DNA of 64,000 bases from Stakelama flava (GTDB lineage: Bacteria; Pseudomonadota; Alphaproteobacteria; Sphingomonadales; Sphingomonadaceae). Position 1 is the first letter of the stretch. Every line of letters begins with the position of its first letter. The stretch covers positions 1-64,000 of the forward strand of contig NZ_JAHWZX010000005.1 of the NCBI RefSeq assembly GCF_019351405.1, read 5' to 3'. The notes beneath the pieces are model-generated. The model did no database searches. It was not told the origin of the DNA and saw only the letters and a program-made list of their open reading frames with translations. A program made the position numbers and the translations under genes. This document shows, one piece after another, positions 50,384 through 62,574 of this stretch.

Positions 50384-51784
50384 ATGGATTCGCTTCCGCT
50401 CAGTCACTCGCCCCTGACCGGTGCCGCACCCGCCGACTGGCGCGGCGAACTGCGTGCGCTGTGGCGGCTTGCATGGCCTCTGGTCGCTGCCAATCTGCTG
50501 CAGATGGCGGTCTATGCCAGCGACGTTATCTTCGTCGCGCGGCTGGGGACCCAGGCGCTCGCCGCGGCGACGCTGGGGGTATATTATTACACGGTGCTGA
50601 TGTTCGCCCTGATCGGTCTGGTAAGCGCGGCATCGCCCGTTATCGCCGCCGAACTGGGCCGACGCGGCCATGCGGTGCGCGAAGTGCGCCGGTCGTTCCG
50701 AATGGCGCTGTGGGTCGGCACCTTCGCCGCGCTCCCGCTCTTTCCATTTCTGCTGTTCGGGGAAACCGTGCTGCGCGCGCTGGGGCAGAATCCGGCTGCT
50801 GCTGCTGCAGCGGGCGATTACCTCGACATCCTGCTGATCGCGATGATCCCCACCATGGCATCGGCGGTGCTGCGCATCACCGTTTCGGCGCTCGGCCGTC
50901 CCGGCTGGGCACTTGCCGTCACCGCGCTGGCGCTCGGCGTCAATATCGTCGGCAACTGGGTGCTGGTATTCGGCAATCTGGGCTTCCCCGCGCTTGGACT
51001 GCAAGGTGCCGCAATGGCGAGCACGATCACCAGCTTCGCGATGCTCGCCGCCTATGTCGGCATCCTGTTCGCCGACCGACATCTGCGCCGCTATCATTTG
51101 TTCGGTAACTGGTGGCGCAGCGAATGGAGCCGGTTTGCCGAACTGGTCCGGCTGGGCGTGCCGATCGCGCTGACCATGACGTTCGAAGGCGCGGTGTTCA
51201 GCGCCGCCGCCTTCCTGATGGGACTGATCGGGGTGACCGAAGTCGCCGCGCACGCCGTTGCGCTGCAGATCGCGGCGCTTTCCTTTCAGGTGCCCTGGGG
51301 GATCGGGCAGGCCGCGACCATCCGCGTCGGCATGGCCTATGGCGCGCGCGATCATCGCTGGATCGCAATAGCGGGGCGCGTGGCGCTCGCCATGGGAATC
51401 GGGTTCATGGCACTGACTGCGGTCGCGCTCTGGCTGGCGCCGCGATTCTTCGTTTCGCTGTATCTCGACATCGACGCGGCCAATGCGCGCACGGTCGCGC
51501 TTGCCGTACAGTATCTCGCCGTCGCCGCGCTTTTCCAGTTGTTCGACGGGGCGCAAGCGGTGGCGGCGGGCGTACTGCGCGGACTTCAGGATACCCGCGT
51601 GCCGATGATCATCGCCGGCTTTTCCTATTGGGCGGCGGGGTTCGGCACTGCGATCCTGTTCGGCTTCACGCTCGGCTATGAAGGCGTCGGCATATGGATC
51701 GGGCTGGCCACCGGGCTTGCCTTTGCCGCGGTGATGCTGTGCGGTAGATGGGGCATGCGGGCGCGGCTGGGGCTTTTGCCGTAG
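50384..51784 (+). CDS. MATE family multidrug/Na+ exporter (NorM type)
   Basis: The 466-residue protein has twelve hydrophobic segments in two MatE halves; visible blocks are WPLVAANLLQMAVYASDVIFVARLG (quoted as LVAANLLQMAVYASDVIF), ALQIAALSFQVPWGIGQAATIRVG (quoted as FQVPWGIGQAATIRVG) and FDGAQAVAAGVLRGLQDTRVPM (quoted as AVAAGVLRGLQDTRVPM). It is expected to be an inner-membrane antiporter exporting cationic drugs. ATG 50384 is the first start consistent with the family. Confidence 0.92.
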   Translation: MDSLPLSHSPLTGAAPADWRGELRALWRLAWPLVAANLLQMAVYASDVIFVARLGTQALAAATLGVYYYTVLMFALIGLVSAASPVIAAELGRRGHAVREVRRSFRMALWVGTFAALPLFPFLLFGETVLRALGQNPAAAAAAGDYLDILLIAMIPTMASAVLRITVSALGRPGWALAVTALALGVNIVGNWVLVFGNLGFPALGLQGAAMASTITSFAMLAAYVGILFADRHLRRYHLFGNWWRSEWSRFAELVRLGVPIALTMTFEGAVFSAAAFLMGLIGVTEVAAHAVALQIAALSFQVPWGIGQAATIRVGMAYGARDHRWIAIAGRVALAMGIGFMALTAVALWLAPRFFVSLYLDIDAANARTVALAVQYLAVAALFQLFDGAQAVAAGVLRGLQDTRVPMIIAGFSYWAAGFGTAILFGFTLGYEGVGIWIGLATGLAFAAVMLCGRWGMRARLGLLP

Positions 51785-51842
51785 CGCGAACACGGCTCGC
51801 CGTGCCCTGTCATGGCGTTGCAGATTTTTGTTCCCATACCCG

Positions 51843-51871
51843 TTGACGACACGAGATGCCGTTCGCATATC
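51843..51871 (+). promoter_or_regulatory. groESL promoter
   Basis: TTGACG (51843-51848), a 17-base spacer and CATATC (51866-51871), 8 bases before the CIRCE element. The spacing and position fit a vegetative-type promoter blocked by HrcA at CIRCE. Confidence 0.6.
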
Positions 51872-51879
51872 CGCCTTCG

Positions 51880-51906
51880 TTAGCACTCGCACTGGGTGAG
51901 TGCTAA
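51880..51906 (+). promoter_or_regulatory. CIRCE element (HrcA operator)
   Basis: Perfect TTAGCACTC-N9-GAGTGCTAA inverted repeat, 31 bases before the groES start. It is the binding site of the heat-shock repressor HrcA. Confidence 0.97.
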
Positions 51907-51936
51907 AACTCACTTTTGCAGGAAAGGATAGCGCGC

Positions 51937-52224
51937 ATGAACTTTCGTCCGCTGCACGACCGCGTGCTCGTTCGCCGCGTAGAGGCCGAAGAAAAGACAG
52001 CCGGCGGCATCATCATCCCCGACACCGCCAAGGAAAAGCCGCAGGAAGGCGAAGTCGTCGCCGCCGGCACCGGTGCCAAGGCCGAAGACGGCAAGATCAC
52101 CCCGCTCGACGTAAAGGCGGGCGACCGCATTCTGTTCGGCAAATGGTCAGGCACCGAAGTCCGGGTCGAGGGCGAAGACCTTCTGATCATGAAGGAAAGC
52201 GACATTCTGGGCATCGTCGCCTGA
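51937..52224 (+). CDS. groES: Co-chaperonin GroES
   Basis: The 95-residue protein starts [20 protein letters not shown], has the mobile loop [17 protein letters not shown], and ends [14 protein letters not shown]. It caps the GroEL cage. The ribosome site is AGGAAAGG; expression is under CIRCE control. Confidence 0.97.
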   Translation: MNFRPLHDRVLVRRVEAEEKTAGGIIIPDTAKEKPQEGEVVAAGTGAKAEDGKITPLDVKAGDRILFGKWSGTEVRVEGEDLLIMKESDILGIVA

Positions 52225-52227
52225 TGA

Positions 52228-53994
<1,767 letters not shown>

Positions 53995-54048
53995 TCCATG
54001 GCGCGGGGGCCGGTACGAACCGGCCCTGCCAGCCACATGCACGAAAAA

Positions 54049-54084
54049 GGGGCCGGAGGGTGGCGACACCTTCCGGCCCTTTTC
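54049..54084 (+). terminator. Rho-independent terminator of groESL
   Basis: GGGGCCGGAGGGTG-GCGA-CACCTTCCGGCCC forms a long stem with one mismatch, followed by TTTTC. Confidence 0.85.
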
Positions 54085-54148
54085 ATATCGCTAACGGGGA
54101 TGCATTACGACGTCGCAACCCTTCTACCGCCAAGCCGGTTTGGAAGGC

Positions 54149-54598
54149 ATGGACCGTCCCGACACCCGCGCGACCCCGATCGACAGCATCCTTTTCGGCT
54201 ATGGGCCGATGCTCCCCTTCATAGCCGCAACCATTGCGTGCATGGCGCTGCCCGCGCCATGGCCCGGCATTGCGATGTGGCTTGTAACAATCTGGGGCGC
54301 GATGATCCTGACCTTTGTCGGCGGGGTGCGGCGCGGGTTCGGCTTCGGTGATCACAGCGCATCGACAGCGGTCGAGATCGCAACGATGCTGCTCTATTTC
54401 TGCACTGCCGGGGTAGCGCTCCTGCTCCCCTGGCCGCGCGCATCGTTGCTGCTCCTCGCAGGCGGCTTCGCGATCGCGGCGATCCTCGACACCCGCGCCG
54501 CGAGATCGGGTGACGCCCCCGCGCATTTCGCCGCGCTGCGCATCCCCCAATTCGGGATCGCAACATTATGCCTGATCGCGATCGGGGTTTCTGTTTAA
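54149..54598 (+). CDS. DUF3429 membrane protein
   Basis: The 149-residue protein has about five hydrophobic segments; WGAMILTFVGGVRRGFGFG in the second-third segment is the DUF3429 hallmark (I-L-x-F-x-G-G). The function is unknown. ATG 54149 is preceded by GGAAGG. Confidence 0.78.
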   Translation: MDRPDTRATPIDSILFGYGPMLPFIAATIACMALPAPWPGIAMWLVTIWGAMILTFVGGVRRGFGFGDHSASTAVEIATMLLYFCTAGVALLLPWPRASLLLLAGGFAIAAILDTRAARSGDAPAHFAALRIPQFGIATLCLIAIGVSV

Positions 54599-54644
54599 CC
54601 GCGCAAACGGAACCGGCATGTCGCGCCCCGTATCGCGCGAGCGA

Positions 54645-56846
54645 TCAAAAAATGCCGAGGAATTTCTTGCGCTGCTTCTTGGCATCGCCCTTGTCCTGCT
54701 TGCCGTCCTCGCTCTTGGCGGTGGTGCCGTTGCCGACATCGTCACGCTTTTCGCCTTTGGTGGTCCGCTGGGCATTGGCACGCGCGCCCGCCAGCACCGG
54801 GCCGCAGGCAGCGGACTTCGCATCGCCGATATCGACGAACGACAGGACAGAGGCGAGCGGCGTGGCGACGAGGCCCAGCCCCACGGCGCTGCCGGCACGG
54901 GCGAGCAGGTCGCCGCTGATCGGGTCGATGCTCGGTTTGGCGAAATATCCGCCAATGCCCACCGGCGACTGGCCGGAAAACAGCGAAACCTTCTTCGAAT
55001 CGGCGCGGAAAGCCAGATCCATCGCCTCATTGCGGAAGCTGAACCCACCGCGCCCGATCATGACATTTTTGCTTGTATCGATCAGGATCGGATCGGCCGC
55101 CGCGACACCGTTGCGAACGGTAAAGCCGATTAGTCCGCAATTGATGTGAACCGGTTCCTTCAGCTTGTTTTCAAACATCTTCTGAACGAACGTGCCGATG
55201 TCGATTTCGGCAAGCTGCGCATTGCGCGCCCAGAAAGTTCCCTTGGGCATGATGATCGCGATCCGGCCATCGGCATGGCTGAGCGAATCATGCACCGAAT
55301 TGCCGCGGCCCGTCATCTTTATCCGCGCTTTCAGCACACCGCTTGTCCCCGACTGCTCGACGCCCCAGCCGGCGAGCAGCACGCCCATCGGAGTCGGTGA
55401 CAGGCGAATGTCGTAATCGGTCAGCACCGGGTTTTTGCGCGCATCGATGGCAATGTCGGAACTGACATGGCCGCGCGCCATGTCAAAGGTCAGCGGCGAC
55501 AGCTTGAGCAGCCGGTTGTCGAGCGTCAGCGCCAGATCGACATTCGAAACCGGCAGGTTGGGCGCGCGGATCGTGCGCACGCGATATTTCACATCGGCAT
55601 CGAAGTTTTTCAGCGCATCGATGCGAAGCTGCGCATCGGGAAGGACGCGCGGATGGCCGCTTACCTGAGTTACCGCGCCACTTGCGCCCTTCGTCGCCAG
55701 CTTGTTGGGATCATAGCCGATAAATGGGCCGACATCGACAATATCGAGCTTGTCAGTCGAAAGATCGCCGATCAGCTTCAGCCTTGGTTGGCCCAACCGC
55801 ACCGTCAGCTTACCCGAAATATCGCTGTCGCCGAACGTGCCCTTCAACCCGGTCAGTCGCCATTCGTCCCCGGCCTTCGTCACGGCTGACGTCAGATGGT
55901 AGCTACGCGTATCGGGAATCGCGACGCCCGCAACCGCGAAGAGATTGGCAAGATTGCCGCCGCGTACATCGGCGTGCAGGTCCGCGCCGTCGATCTGCGT
56001 CGCGCCAGGCAGCGTGCCGGTAATATCCGCTCGGCTGTCCGCCGACCGTATGTTCAGCGCCAGCCGGTTGCGGCCGCCCGACACTGTCTCATTCGGCGAC
56101 AGAAGCGCGCCCACCAGCGTGAAGGCCGTCCCGCGCGCCCGGCCAGTGCCGCGAAGCCGGATCGCTTCGTTGAAATGCGTGTCGTTCGTGTTCACCGTGT
56201 CGAACGCGATATCGGCGCTCAACTGGCTTTGCGGATCGCGATAGCGAAGCGTGGTGCCTGCAAATCGCGCGCGCGTCACCACCGGCAGGTCGAGCGGCTC
56301 GCCCTTCTTCTTCGAATCGCCAAAGGTCCAGCTGTTATGCGTTCGCGCCTGATCCCATTCGAGATCGACCGAACCGTTATCAAGCGCCAGCGTATTCACC
56401 CGGCGATGGCCGAAGAGGAAGCTGAACGTCGCGATGTCGGCGTCGATCCTGTCGGCATAAAAGAAGTCGCGTTTCGTCGCCCAGTCGGGATTGCGGACAT
56501 GCAGCCCTTCCGCACGGAAGGTGATATTGATCGGATTGAAATATAGCTGAAAATCGCCGTCCACACGTACCTGCCGCTGCGACAGGCCCGATGTGATGCT
56601 TTCGAACGGGCGCTTCAGAAAACGTCCTTTGGTGATGAACAGGATCAGCCAGACGAGGAAGATCGCGATGATAACGCCGTACACGATCCGCAGCGCGATC
56701 CGGGCGGGTTTTGGCCAGCGCGGCGGCACCATGGGCGGTACGCGACCCCAGGCATCGCCTGCCCGGCCGCGATATTGGTGCCAGCGTTGCCGCCAGGAAG
56801 GGTCGGCGCTATCGACGGTCATACTCGGCGCATCGCGATCGCTCAT
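54645..56846 (-). CDS. AsmA family envelope protein
   Basis: The 733-residue protein has a cytoplasmic N-terminus (about 1-50, rich in R, P, W), one membrane anchor (about 52-72, IVYGVIIAIFLVWLILFIT), and a long periplasmic region of AsmA/DUF748 type. Visible segments are SQRQVRVDGDFQLYFNPINITFRAEGLHV (quoted as VRVDGDFQLYF), LALDNGSVDLEWDQ, LKGTFGDSDISGKLTV and SHADGRIAIIMPKG. The C-terminus is Lys-rich (KKQRKKFLGIF). Such proteins form lipid-transfer grooves between the membranes. ATG 56846 is chosen over a far upstream start that is antisense to rpmI and rplT. Confidence 0.87.
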   Translation of the reverse strand: MSDRDAPSMTVDSADPSWRQRWHQYRGRAGDAWGRVPPMVPPRWPKPARIALRIVYGVIIAIFLVWLILFITKGRFLKRPFESITSGLSQRQVRVDGDFQLYFNPINITFRAEGLHVRNPDWATKRDFFYADRIDADIATFSFLFGHRRVNTLALDNGSVDLEWDQARTHNSWTFGDSKKKGEPLDLPVVTRARFAGTTLRYRDPQSQLSADIAFDTVNTNDTHFNEAIRLRGTGRARGTAFTLVGALLSPNETVSGGRNRLALNIRSADSRADITGTLPGATQIDGADLHADVRGGNLANLFAVAGVAIPDTRSYHLTSAVTKAGDEWRLTGLKGTFGDSDISGKLTVRLGQPRLKLIGDLSTDKLDIVDVGPFIGYDPNKLATKGASGAVTQVSGHPRVLPDAQLRIDALKNFDADVKYRVRTIRAPNLPVSNVDLALTLDNRLLKLSPLTFDMARGHVSSDIAIDARKNPVLTDYDIRLSPTPMGVLLAGWGVEQSGTSGVLKARIKMTGRGNSVHDSLSHADGRIAIIMPKGTFWARNAQLAEIDIGTFVQKMFENKLKEPVHINCGLIGFTVRNGVAAADPILIDTSKNVMIGRGGFSFRNEAMDLAFRADSKKVSLFSGQSPVGIGGYFAKPSIDPISGDLLARAGSAVGLGLVATPLASVLSFVDIGDAKSAACGPVLAGARANAQRTTKGEKRDDVGNGTTAKSEDGKQDKGDAKKQRKKFLGIF

Positions 56847-57011
56847 CGATCTTAAAAGCCCGTCGCCCGAAACAGTTCCCCACGCGCATGGTTGCCAAGC
56901 GGCCCGCCCTGGGCTATGCGCCCGCCTTTCCGCGCGACCGTAAGGAACTGGCCGGCCATCAAGGGCTGCCGAGTCCGTTCGCAGGCCGCGCATCATGCGA
57001 AAGGAGACAAA

Positions 57012-57215
57012 ATGCCCAAGCTCAAGACGAAGAGCGGCGTCAAAAAGCGCTTCAAATTCACCGCGTCTGGCAAGGTGAAGCACGGCGTCGCCGGCAAGCG
57101 GCACCGCCTGATCAGCCACAACGCGAAATATATCCGCCAGAATCGCGGCACGTCGGTGCTGTCCGATTCCGATGCTGGTCATGTGCGCCTGTGGGCGCCC
57201 TACGGCCTGAAATAA
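57012..57215 (+). CDS. rpmI: 50S ribosomal protein L35
   Basis: The 67-residue protein starts MPKLKTKSGVKKRFKFTASG, with HRLISHNAKYIRQNRG. An AAGGAG site lies 5 bases before the ATG. It is followed by rplT after 12 bases; infC, often the first gene of this operon, is not adjacent. Confidence 0.97.
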   Translation: MPKLKTKSGVKKRFKFTASGKVKHGVAGKRHRLISHNAKYIRQNRGTSVLSDSDAGHVRLWAPYGLK

Positions 57216-57227
57216 GGGGAACGGACT

Positions 57228-57593
57228 ATGGCACGCGTAAAGCGCGGGACGACCACCCGCACCAAGCATAAGCGGATTCTGGATCAGGCGAAGGGCTATT
57301 ACGGCCGTCGCAAGAACACGATCCGCATCGCGCACCAGGCGGTCGAAAAGGCCGGCCAGTACGCCTATCGCGACCGCAAGGTTAAGAAGCGCAACTTCCG
57401 CGCGCTGTGGATTCAGCGCATCAATGCGGGCGTTCGCGCCGAAGGCCTGACCTACAGCCAGTTCATGCACGGGCTGAAGCTTGCCGGTATCGACCTTGAC
57501 CGCAAGGTTCTGGCCGACATCGCCATGCACGAGGGCGAGGCGTTCAGCGCCATCGTCGCTCAGGCGAAGGCGGCGCTGCCCAAGGCCGCCTGA
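57228..57593 (+). CDS. rplT: 50S ribosomal protein L20
   Basis: The 121-residue protein starts [40 protein letters not shown] and [21 protein letters not shown] (quoted as [19 protein letters not shown]) are diagnostic. It is needed for early 50S assembly, and in other bacteria represses its own operon. A terminator follows. Confidence 0.97.
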   Translation: MARVKRGTTTRTKHKRILDQAKGYYGRRKNTIRIAHQAVEKAGQYAYRDRKVKKRNFRALWIQRINAGVRAEGLTYSQFMHGLKLAGIDLDRKVLADIAMHEGEAFSAIVAQAKAALPKAA

Positions 57594-57614
57594 AGCGCCG
57601 GCAGCGAGGAAATC

Positions 57615-57654
57615 AGGAGCGCCGGAGCATTGTCTTCGGCGCTCCTTTCTTTTT
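57615..57654 (+). terminator. Rho-independent terminator after rplT
   Basis: AGGAGCGCCG / CGGCGCTCCT 10-bp perfect stem with a 12-base loop, followed by TTCTTTTT. Confidence 0.9.
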
Positions 57655-57675
57655 GGGGGACGGGGAAAGCGACAA

Positions 57676-58299
57676 ATGGCGATGCAGACATGGTGGCTAT
57701 ACGCCACCGCGGTGTTCCTGATCTCGGCAACGCCGGGGCCGAACATGCTGCACATGATGACGCAGAGCATTCGTCACGGGCATCGCCGCTCGGTCGTGTC
57801 GATGGCGGGGCTGATGAGCGCTAACCTCGTCTATCTGCTCGCCTCCGCCGCGGGGCTGGGTGCGTTGTTGCGGGCATCGCCCGGCCTGTACGACATATTG
57901 CGCTATGCCGGGGCGGCGTATCTTCTCTGGCTAGGGGTCAGGGCATGGCGCGCGCCGGTGGAAACAGCCGAGCCGACCGGCGAAGCCGCACCGCCGCGCC
58001 CGCTGTCCACGTTGTACCTGCTGGGACTTGGCACCGGCCTGTCGAACCCCAAGCTGATCCTGTTCGCCGCAGCGCTTTTCCCCCAATTTCTCGACCCCGT
58101 CCGCCCGTTCGCGCCGCAAGTCGCCATATTGATCGGCACTTTTGCGGTCATCGAGGCGTTCTGGTTTACGATCTACGCCACCGGCGGCAAGGCGTTGGCG
58201 CGCTGGCTGGTTCCTGCCGACCGTCAGCGGCTGTTCAATCGCGTGACCGGCGGCGTGTTCGTTTCATTTGGTACGGCGCTGCTCGGCAGCCGGCTGTAA
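57676..58299 (+). CDS. LysE/RhtB family amino-acid exporter
   Basis: The 207-residue protein has six hydrophobic segments and the family start [21 protein letters not shown], quoted as [15 protein letters not shown], with [15 protein letters not shown] and [22 protein letters not shown] (quoted as [18 protein letters not shown]). It is an inner-membrane exporter of amino acids or derivatives. It lies between rplT and pheS but is separated from rplT by a terminator. Confidence 0.9.
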   Translation: MAMQTWWLYATAVFLISATPGPNMLHMMTQSIRHGHRRSVVSMAGLMSANLVYLLASAAGLGALLRASPGLYDILRYAGAAYLLWLGVRAWRAPVETAEPTGEAAPPRPLSTLYLLGLGTGLSNPKLILFAAALFPQFLDPVRPFAPQVAILIGTFAVIEAFWFTIYATGGKALARWLVPADRQRLFNRVTGGVFVSFGTALLGSRL

Positions 58300-58367
58300 T
58301 CACCGCAACGCTTGACCTTGCCGCTTATCTGCGGTTCGGACGCAGGGCCAGAGGAACCGAAAGTTTC

Positions 58368-59450
58368 ATGACGACTGATATCGACCAATTGCGCGATGAC
58401 CTGCTCGCCGCGATCGACACCGCCGCCGGGCTGGACGCGCTGGACGCCGTGCGTGTTCATGCGCTGGGCAAGCAGGGCATCATTACCGCGCAGCTCAAAT
58501 CGCTGGGCAAGATGAGCCCCGAGGAGCGCCAGGAAAACGGCCCGCACATCCACGGCCTGCGTGAAGATGTGACGAACGCCATCGCAACGCGCAAACAGGC
58601 GCTTGAGGATGCGCAGCTTGAGGCGCGACTTGCCTCGGAAACGATGGACATGACGCTGCCCGTGGATGCGGTCGCCCCCGGCAGCATCCACCCCGTCAGC
58701 CAGGTGATGGACGAGCTTGCCGAAATCTTTGCCGATCTGGGCTTCGCGGTGGCGAGCGGGCCGGAGATCGAGGACGACTGGCACAATTTCACCGCGCTCA
58801 ACATTCCCGAAACGCATCCTGCCCGTGCGATGCACGACACTTTTTATTTCCCGAAGGATGCGGATGGGAAGCAAGCGCACCTGCTGCGCACCCACACCTC
58901 TCCGGTACAGATCCGCACGATGATGCAGGGGAAGCCGCCTGTGCGCATCATCGCGCCGGGGCGCGTCTATCGCAGCGACAGCGACGCCACGCACACGCCG
59001 ATGTTCCACCAGATCGAAGGGCTGGTGATCGACAAGGGGATCACGCTGGCGCACCTTAAATGGACGCTCGAAACTTTTCTCAAGGCGTTTTTCGAACGCG
59101 ACGACATCGTGCTTCGCCTGCGCCCCAGCTATTTCCCCTTTACCGAACCGTCGGCGGAGGTCGATGTCGGCTATTCCTATGAAAAGGGCCGCCGCGTCGT
59201 CGGCGGTTCCGAAGGCTGGATGGAAGTGCTGGGCAGCGGCATGGTCCATCCCAACGTCATCCGTGCCTGCGGGCTTGACCCCGACGAATGGCAGGGCTTT
59301 GCCTTCGGCACCGGTGTCGACCGGCTAGCCATGCTGAAATACGGTATGGACGATCTTCGCGCCTTTTTCGACGGCGACATGCGCTGGCTGCGCCATTACG
59401 GCTTTGCCGCGCTTGACGTACCCACGCTTTCCGGAGGAGTCGGAGCATGA
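58368..59450 (+). CDS. pheS: Phenylalanyl-tRNA synthetase alpha chain
   Basis: The 360-residue protein has an N-terminal coiled coil (about 1-90) and a class II catalytic core: [39 protein letters not shown] (quoted as [17 protein letters not shown]), [12 protein letters not shown] (motif 2 region), [22 protein letters not shown] (quoted as [19 protein letters not shown]) and the terminal [14 protein letters not shown] (motif 3). Forms an alpha2beta2 enzyme with PheT. ATG 58368 follows GAGGAACC. Confidence 0.97.
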   Translation: MTTDIDQLRDDLLAAIDTAAGLDALDAVRVHALGKQGIITAQLKSLGKMSPEERQENGPHIHGLREDVTNAIATRKQALEDAQLEARLASETMDMTLPVDAVAPGSIHPVSQVMDELAEIFADLGFAVASGPEIEDDWHNFTALNIPETHPARAMHDTFYFPKDADGKQAHLLRTHTSPVQIRTMMQGKPPVRIIAPGRVYRSDSDATHTPMFHQIEGLVIDKGITLAHLKWTLETFLKAFFERDDIVLRLRPSYFPFTEPSAEVDVGYSYEKGRRVVGGSEGWMEVLGSGMVHPNVIRACGLDPDEWQGFAFGTGVDRLAMLKYGMDDLRAFFDGDMRWLRHYGFAALDVPTLSGGVGA

Positions 59451-61843
59451 AATTCACGCTTGGCTGGCTCAAGGAGCATCTCGACACCGACGCCGATATC
59501 GATGCGATCGGCGAAGCGCTGACGCGGATCGGGCTTGAGGTAGAGAGAATCGAGAATCCGGGTGAAAAACTCGCCGATTTCCGCGTCGCGAAAGTGCTGA
59601 ACGCGCAGCCGCACCCCGATGCCGACAAGTTGCAGGTGCTGTCGGTCGATGCCGGCGGCGATCCGTTGCAGGTGGTGTGCGGCGCGCCCAACGCGCGCGC
59701 GGGGATGATCGGCGTTTTCGGTCCGCCCGGCGCCTATGTCCCCGGCCCTGCGTTCGAACTGAAGATCGCGCAGATTCGCGGCGTTACCTCGCACGGCATG
59801 ATGTGTTCGGTGCGCGAGCTTGAACTGGGCGACGCGCATGAAGGGATCATCGAACTGGGTGAAGCGGCGGAGGGCGCGATTGGCGTTCCCTATTCCGATT
59901 ACGCCGGACTGACCGATCCGGTGATCGACGTTGCGATCACCCCCAACCGGCAGGATTGCATGGGCGTTCGCGGCATCGCGCGCGATCTTGCCGCCGCGGG
60001 ACTGGGGACGCTCAAACCGCTGACCGAAGTCTATGCGAAGGCAGGCGGCACCGAACCGGTCGAAACGACAGGCGATGGCCCCGATATCCGTATCGAGGAC
60101 AGCGAAGGCTGCCCCGCTTTCTACGCGCAAAGCGTATCGGGTGTCGGCAATTGCGAATCGCCTTCCTGGATGAAGCGCCGCCTCGCCGCGATCGGGCAGC
60201 GGCCGATTTCGGCGCTGGTCGATATCACCAACTTCGTCATGAACGATCTTGGCCGCCCCCTGCATGTCTATGACATGGCGAAGCTCGATGGCGGCTTGGT
60301 CGCGCGCAAGGCGAAGCCCGGCGAGCAGGTGCTGGCGCTCAACGAAAAGACCTATGCGCTCGACGACAGCATGACCGTCATCGCCGACGGCGCGCAGGTC
60401 CATGGCATTGGCGGCATCATGGGCGGCGAGGATTCGGGCGTGTCGGACATGACCAGCGACGTCCTGATCGAATGCGCCTATTTCGATCCCGACCGTATCG
60501 CGCGAACCGGACAGCGACTGAACATCCCGTCCGATGCCCGCCAGCGTTTCGAACGCGGAGTCGATCCGGCGTTTCTCGAAGAGGGTCTCGCCATCGCGAC
60601 GCGGCTGGTGACCACGCTTTGCGGCGGGACGGCAAGCGGCATTACCCGCGCAGGCGAACCACCCGTCGAAAAGCGCAGCGTCGCCTTTCGGCCCGACATG
60701 GTGCGGACGTTGGGCGGCATCGACATCGACACCGAAACGCAGCGCGCGATCCTGGACCGTCTCGGCTTCGAAATTGACGCGGAGAACACCAAATCGCTGG
60801 TCCCGACCTGGCGCCGCGATGTCACCGGCCCGGCCGACCTGGTCGAGGAAGTGATCCGCATTCACGGCATCGATCAGGTGCCCTCGACCCCGCTCCCCCG
60901 CCCCGCGGGCGTCGCACAGCCGACCGCGACATGGGAGCAGAAGCTGGAGCGCAAACTGCGCCGCGCCGCTGCGACGCGCGGTTTCCACGAAGCAATCACC
61001 TGGAGCTTCATCGGCGAAAGCGAAGCGGCGATCTTCGGCGGCAGCAACTGGACGCTGGCTAACCCCATCAGCGAGGATATGAAGGTCATGCGGCCTTCGC
61101 TCCTCCCCGGTTTGCTGACCGCGGCGCAGCGCAACCTGGCGCATAGCGAAGACAGCGTTCGCCTGTTCGAACTGGGCCGTCGCTATATCGGCGACAGCGA
61201 ACATCCCACGCTGACGCTGGTAATGGCGGGCGATGCCGCGCCACGTTCATGGCAATCGGGCAAGTCGCGCGGCTTTGACGGCTATGATGCGAAGGCGGCG
61301 GCGCTCGCGCTGCTCGAAGCGGCAGGCGCGCCTGTGTCCAACCTGTTGGTGATGGGCGAAGCGGGCGACGCGTGGCATCCGGGCCGGTCGGCCACCCTGC
61401 GGCTGGGGCCGAAAAACGTCCTCGCGACCTTTGGCATGCTCCATCCGCGCGTGTTGAAGGCTGTTGACCTCGATGTACCGGTTGCGGCGGTGGAAATCTT
61501 CCTCGACGCGATCCCTGAAAAGCGTAGTCAGGGCTTTTTGCGTCCCGCTTATGCGCCTGCGCAGCTTCAGGCCGTGACCCGCGATTTCGCCTTTCTGGTC
61601 GATGCCGATCTTCCCGGCGATGCGCTGATCCGCGCAGTCAGAGGCGCCGACAAGAAAGCGATCGTCGATGCCCGCCTGTTCGATGTCTTCACCGGCCCCG
61701 GAGTCGATGAAGGTAAGAAGAGCCTTGCGGTCGAGGTTACGCTGCAACCCGGCGAAAAGAGCTTTACCGATGAGGAGTTGAAAGCGATCGGCGACAAGAT
61801 CGTCGCATCGGCGGAAAAACAGGGAGCGACCTTGCGCGGCTGA
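59447..61843 (+). CDS. pheT: Phenylalanyl-tRNA synthetase beta chain
   Basis: The 798-residue protein starts [19 protein letters not shown], has the tRNA-binding OB domain (about 38-150; [19 protein letters not shown]), B3/B4 editing and B5 domains ([36 protein letters not shown]), and a C-terminal anticodon-binding FDX-ACB domain (about 705-798). It overlaps pheS by ATGA, giving 1:1 synthesis. Confidence 0.97.
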   Translation: MKFTLGWLKEHLDTDADIDAIGEALTRIGLEVERIENPGEKLADFRVAKVLNAQPHPDADKLQVLSVDAGGDPLQVVCGAPNARAGMIGVFGPPGAYVPGPAFELKIAQIRGVTSHGMMCSVRELELGDAHEGIIELGEAAEGAIGVPYSDYAGLTDPVIDVAITPNRQDCMGVRGIARDLAAAGLGTLKPLTEVYAKAGGTEPVETTGDGPDIRIEDSEGCPAFYAQSVSGVGNCESPSWMKRRLAAIGQRPISALVDITNFVMNDLGRPLHVYDMAKLDGGLVARKAKPGEQVLALNEKTYALDDSMTVIADGAQVHGIGGIMGGEDSGVSDMTSDVLIECAYFDPDRIARTGQRLNIPSDARQRFERGVDPAFLEEGLAIATRLVTTLCGGTASGITRAGEPPVEKRSVAFRPDMVRTLGGIDIDTETQRAILDRLGFEIDAENTKSLVPTWRRDVTGPADLVEEVIRIHGIDQVPSTPLPRPAGVAQPTATWEQKLERKLRRAAATRGFHEAITWSFIGESEAAIFGGSNWTLANPISEDMKVMRPSLLPGLLTAAQRNLAHSEDSVRLFELGRRYIGDSEHPTLTLVMAGDAAPRSWQSGKSRGFDGYDAKAAALALLEAAGAPVSNLLVMGEAGDAWHPGRSATLRLGPKNVLATFGMLHPRVLKAVDLDVPVAAVEIFLDAIPEKRSQGFLRPAYAPAQLQAVTRDFAFLVDADLPGDALIRAVRGADKKAIVDARLFDVFTGPGVDEGKKSLAVEVTLQPGEKSFTDEELKAIGDKIVASAEKQGATLRG

Positions 61844-61927
61844 TAAAGGCCTCGCCCCGGCGCGCCATCACGACATGTCGGGGCGGAACGAAGCCGCGTC
61901 CTGAGCAAAACCCGAGCTGCCGGTCGC

Positions 61928-62446
61928 CTATTCGAGGTCGACGGACCGTTCGAACAGCGTCACAGGCGCATCGCGATATTCCGCTTCATCGAAGGGGCGA
62001 TAGCCCAACCGCTGGGCGAGCCGCACCGAAGGGTTGTTGCCTGGGTTGATGATGCACACGGTGCGCGCTTCGCCGAAACGCCCCGCATACCATTCGTGCA
62101 CCGCAACCATGGCTTCATACGCAAATCGCCGGCCCTGATAATCGGGCATCAACGCCCAGGCGGCTTCGGGGCTTTTATCGAAAGCGGGGCCGTATTCGCG
62201 CTGGAAATGCGAAAGCCCTCCTTCGCCGACAAATGCGCCGTTTCTCCGGTCGCACCAGGTGAACATGCCGTACCCCTGCTCGTCCCACAGTCCCACCTGC
62301 CGCGTGCGGCGCTCGATACTTTCCTCACGCGGGATCGGCGTTCCGGCAAGGCCATTGTCTTCATGCGCCAGCGACCATAGCCGCTGGACATTGTCGAAAT
62401 CGTCCGGCGTCTGGGGACGAAGGATCAGTCGTTCGGTTTCGATCAT
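61928..62446 (-). CDS. GNAT family acetyltransferase (RimJ/RimL-like)
   Basis: The 172-residue protein starts METERLILR-like (MIETERLILRPQTPDDF); GEGGLSHF, YQGRRFAYEAMVAVHEWY (quoted as GRRFAYEAMVAVHEW, the acetyl-CoA loop) and INPGNNPSVRLAQRLGY are RimJ/RimL-type blocks. The substrate is unknown. It is divergent from prfC by 128 bases. Confidence 0.88.
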   Translation of the reverse strand: MIETERLILRPQTPDDFDNVQRLWSLAHEDNGLAGTPIPREESIERRTRQVGLWDEQGYGMFTWCDRRNGAFVGEGGLSHFQREYGPAFDKSPEAAWALMPDYQGRRFAYEAMVAVHEWYAGRFGEARTVCIINPGNNPSVRLAQRLGYRPFDEAEYRDAPVTLFERSVDLE

Positions 62447-62574
62447 GGCGTCCGGCTATAACCAGCGCGATGAACCGCGCAATAACGTGGTTGTGCGGTA
62501 TCGATCGATCCCGGCACATCTCTCTCCGTCCGCCGCCATTGCCGTTTTGCAGTGCAGCCCCTAAACGCCCGGCC

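Noticed and set aside
59396..61204. 602-codon open frame on the minus strand
   Set aside because: Antisense to pheT and of shadow-type composition; no ribosome site or family features.
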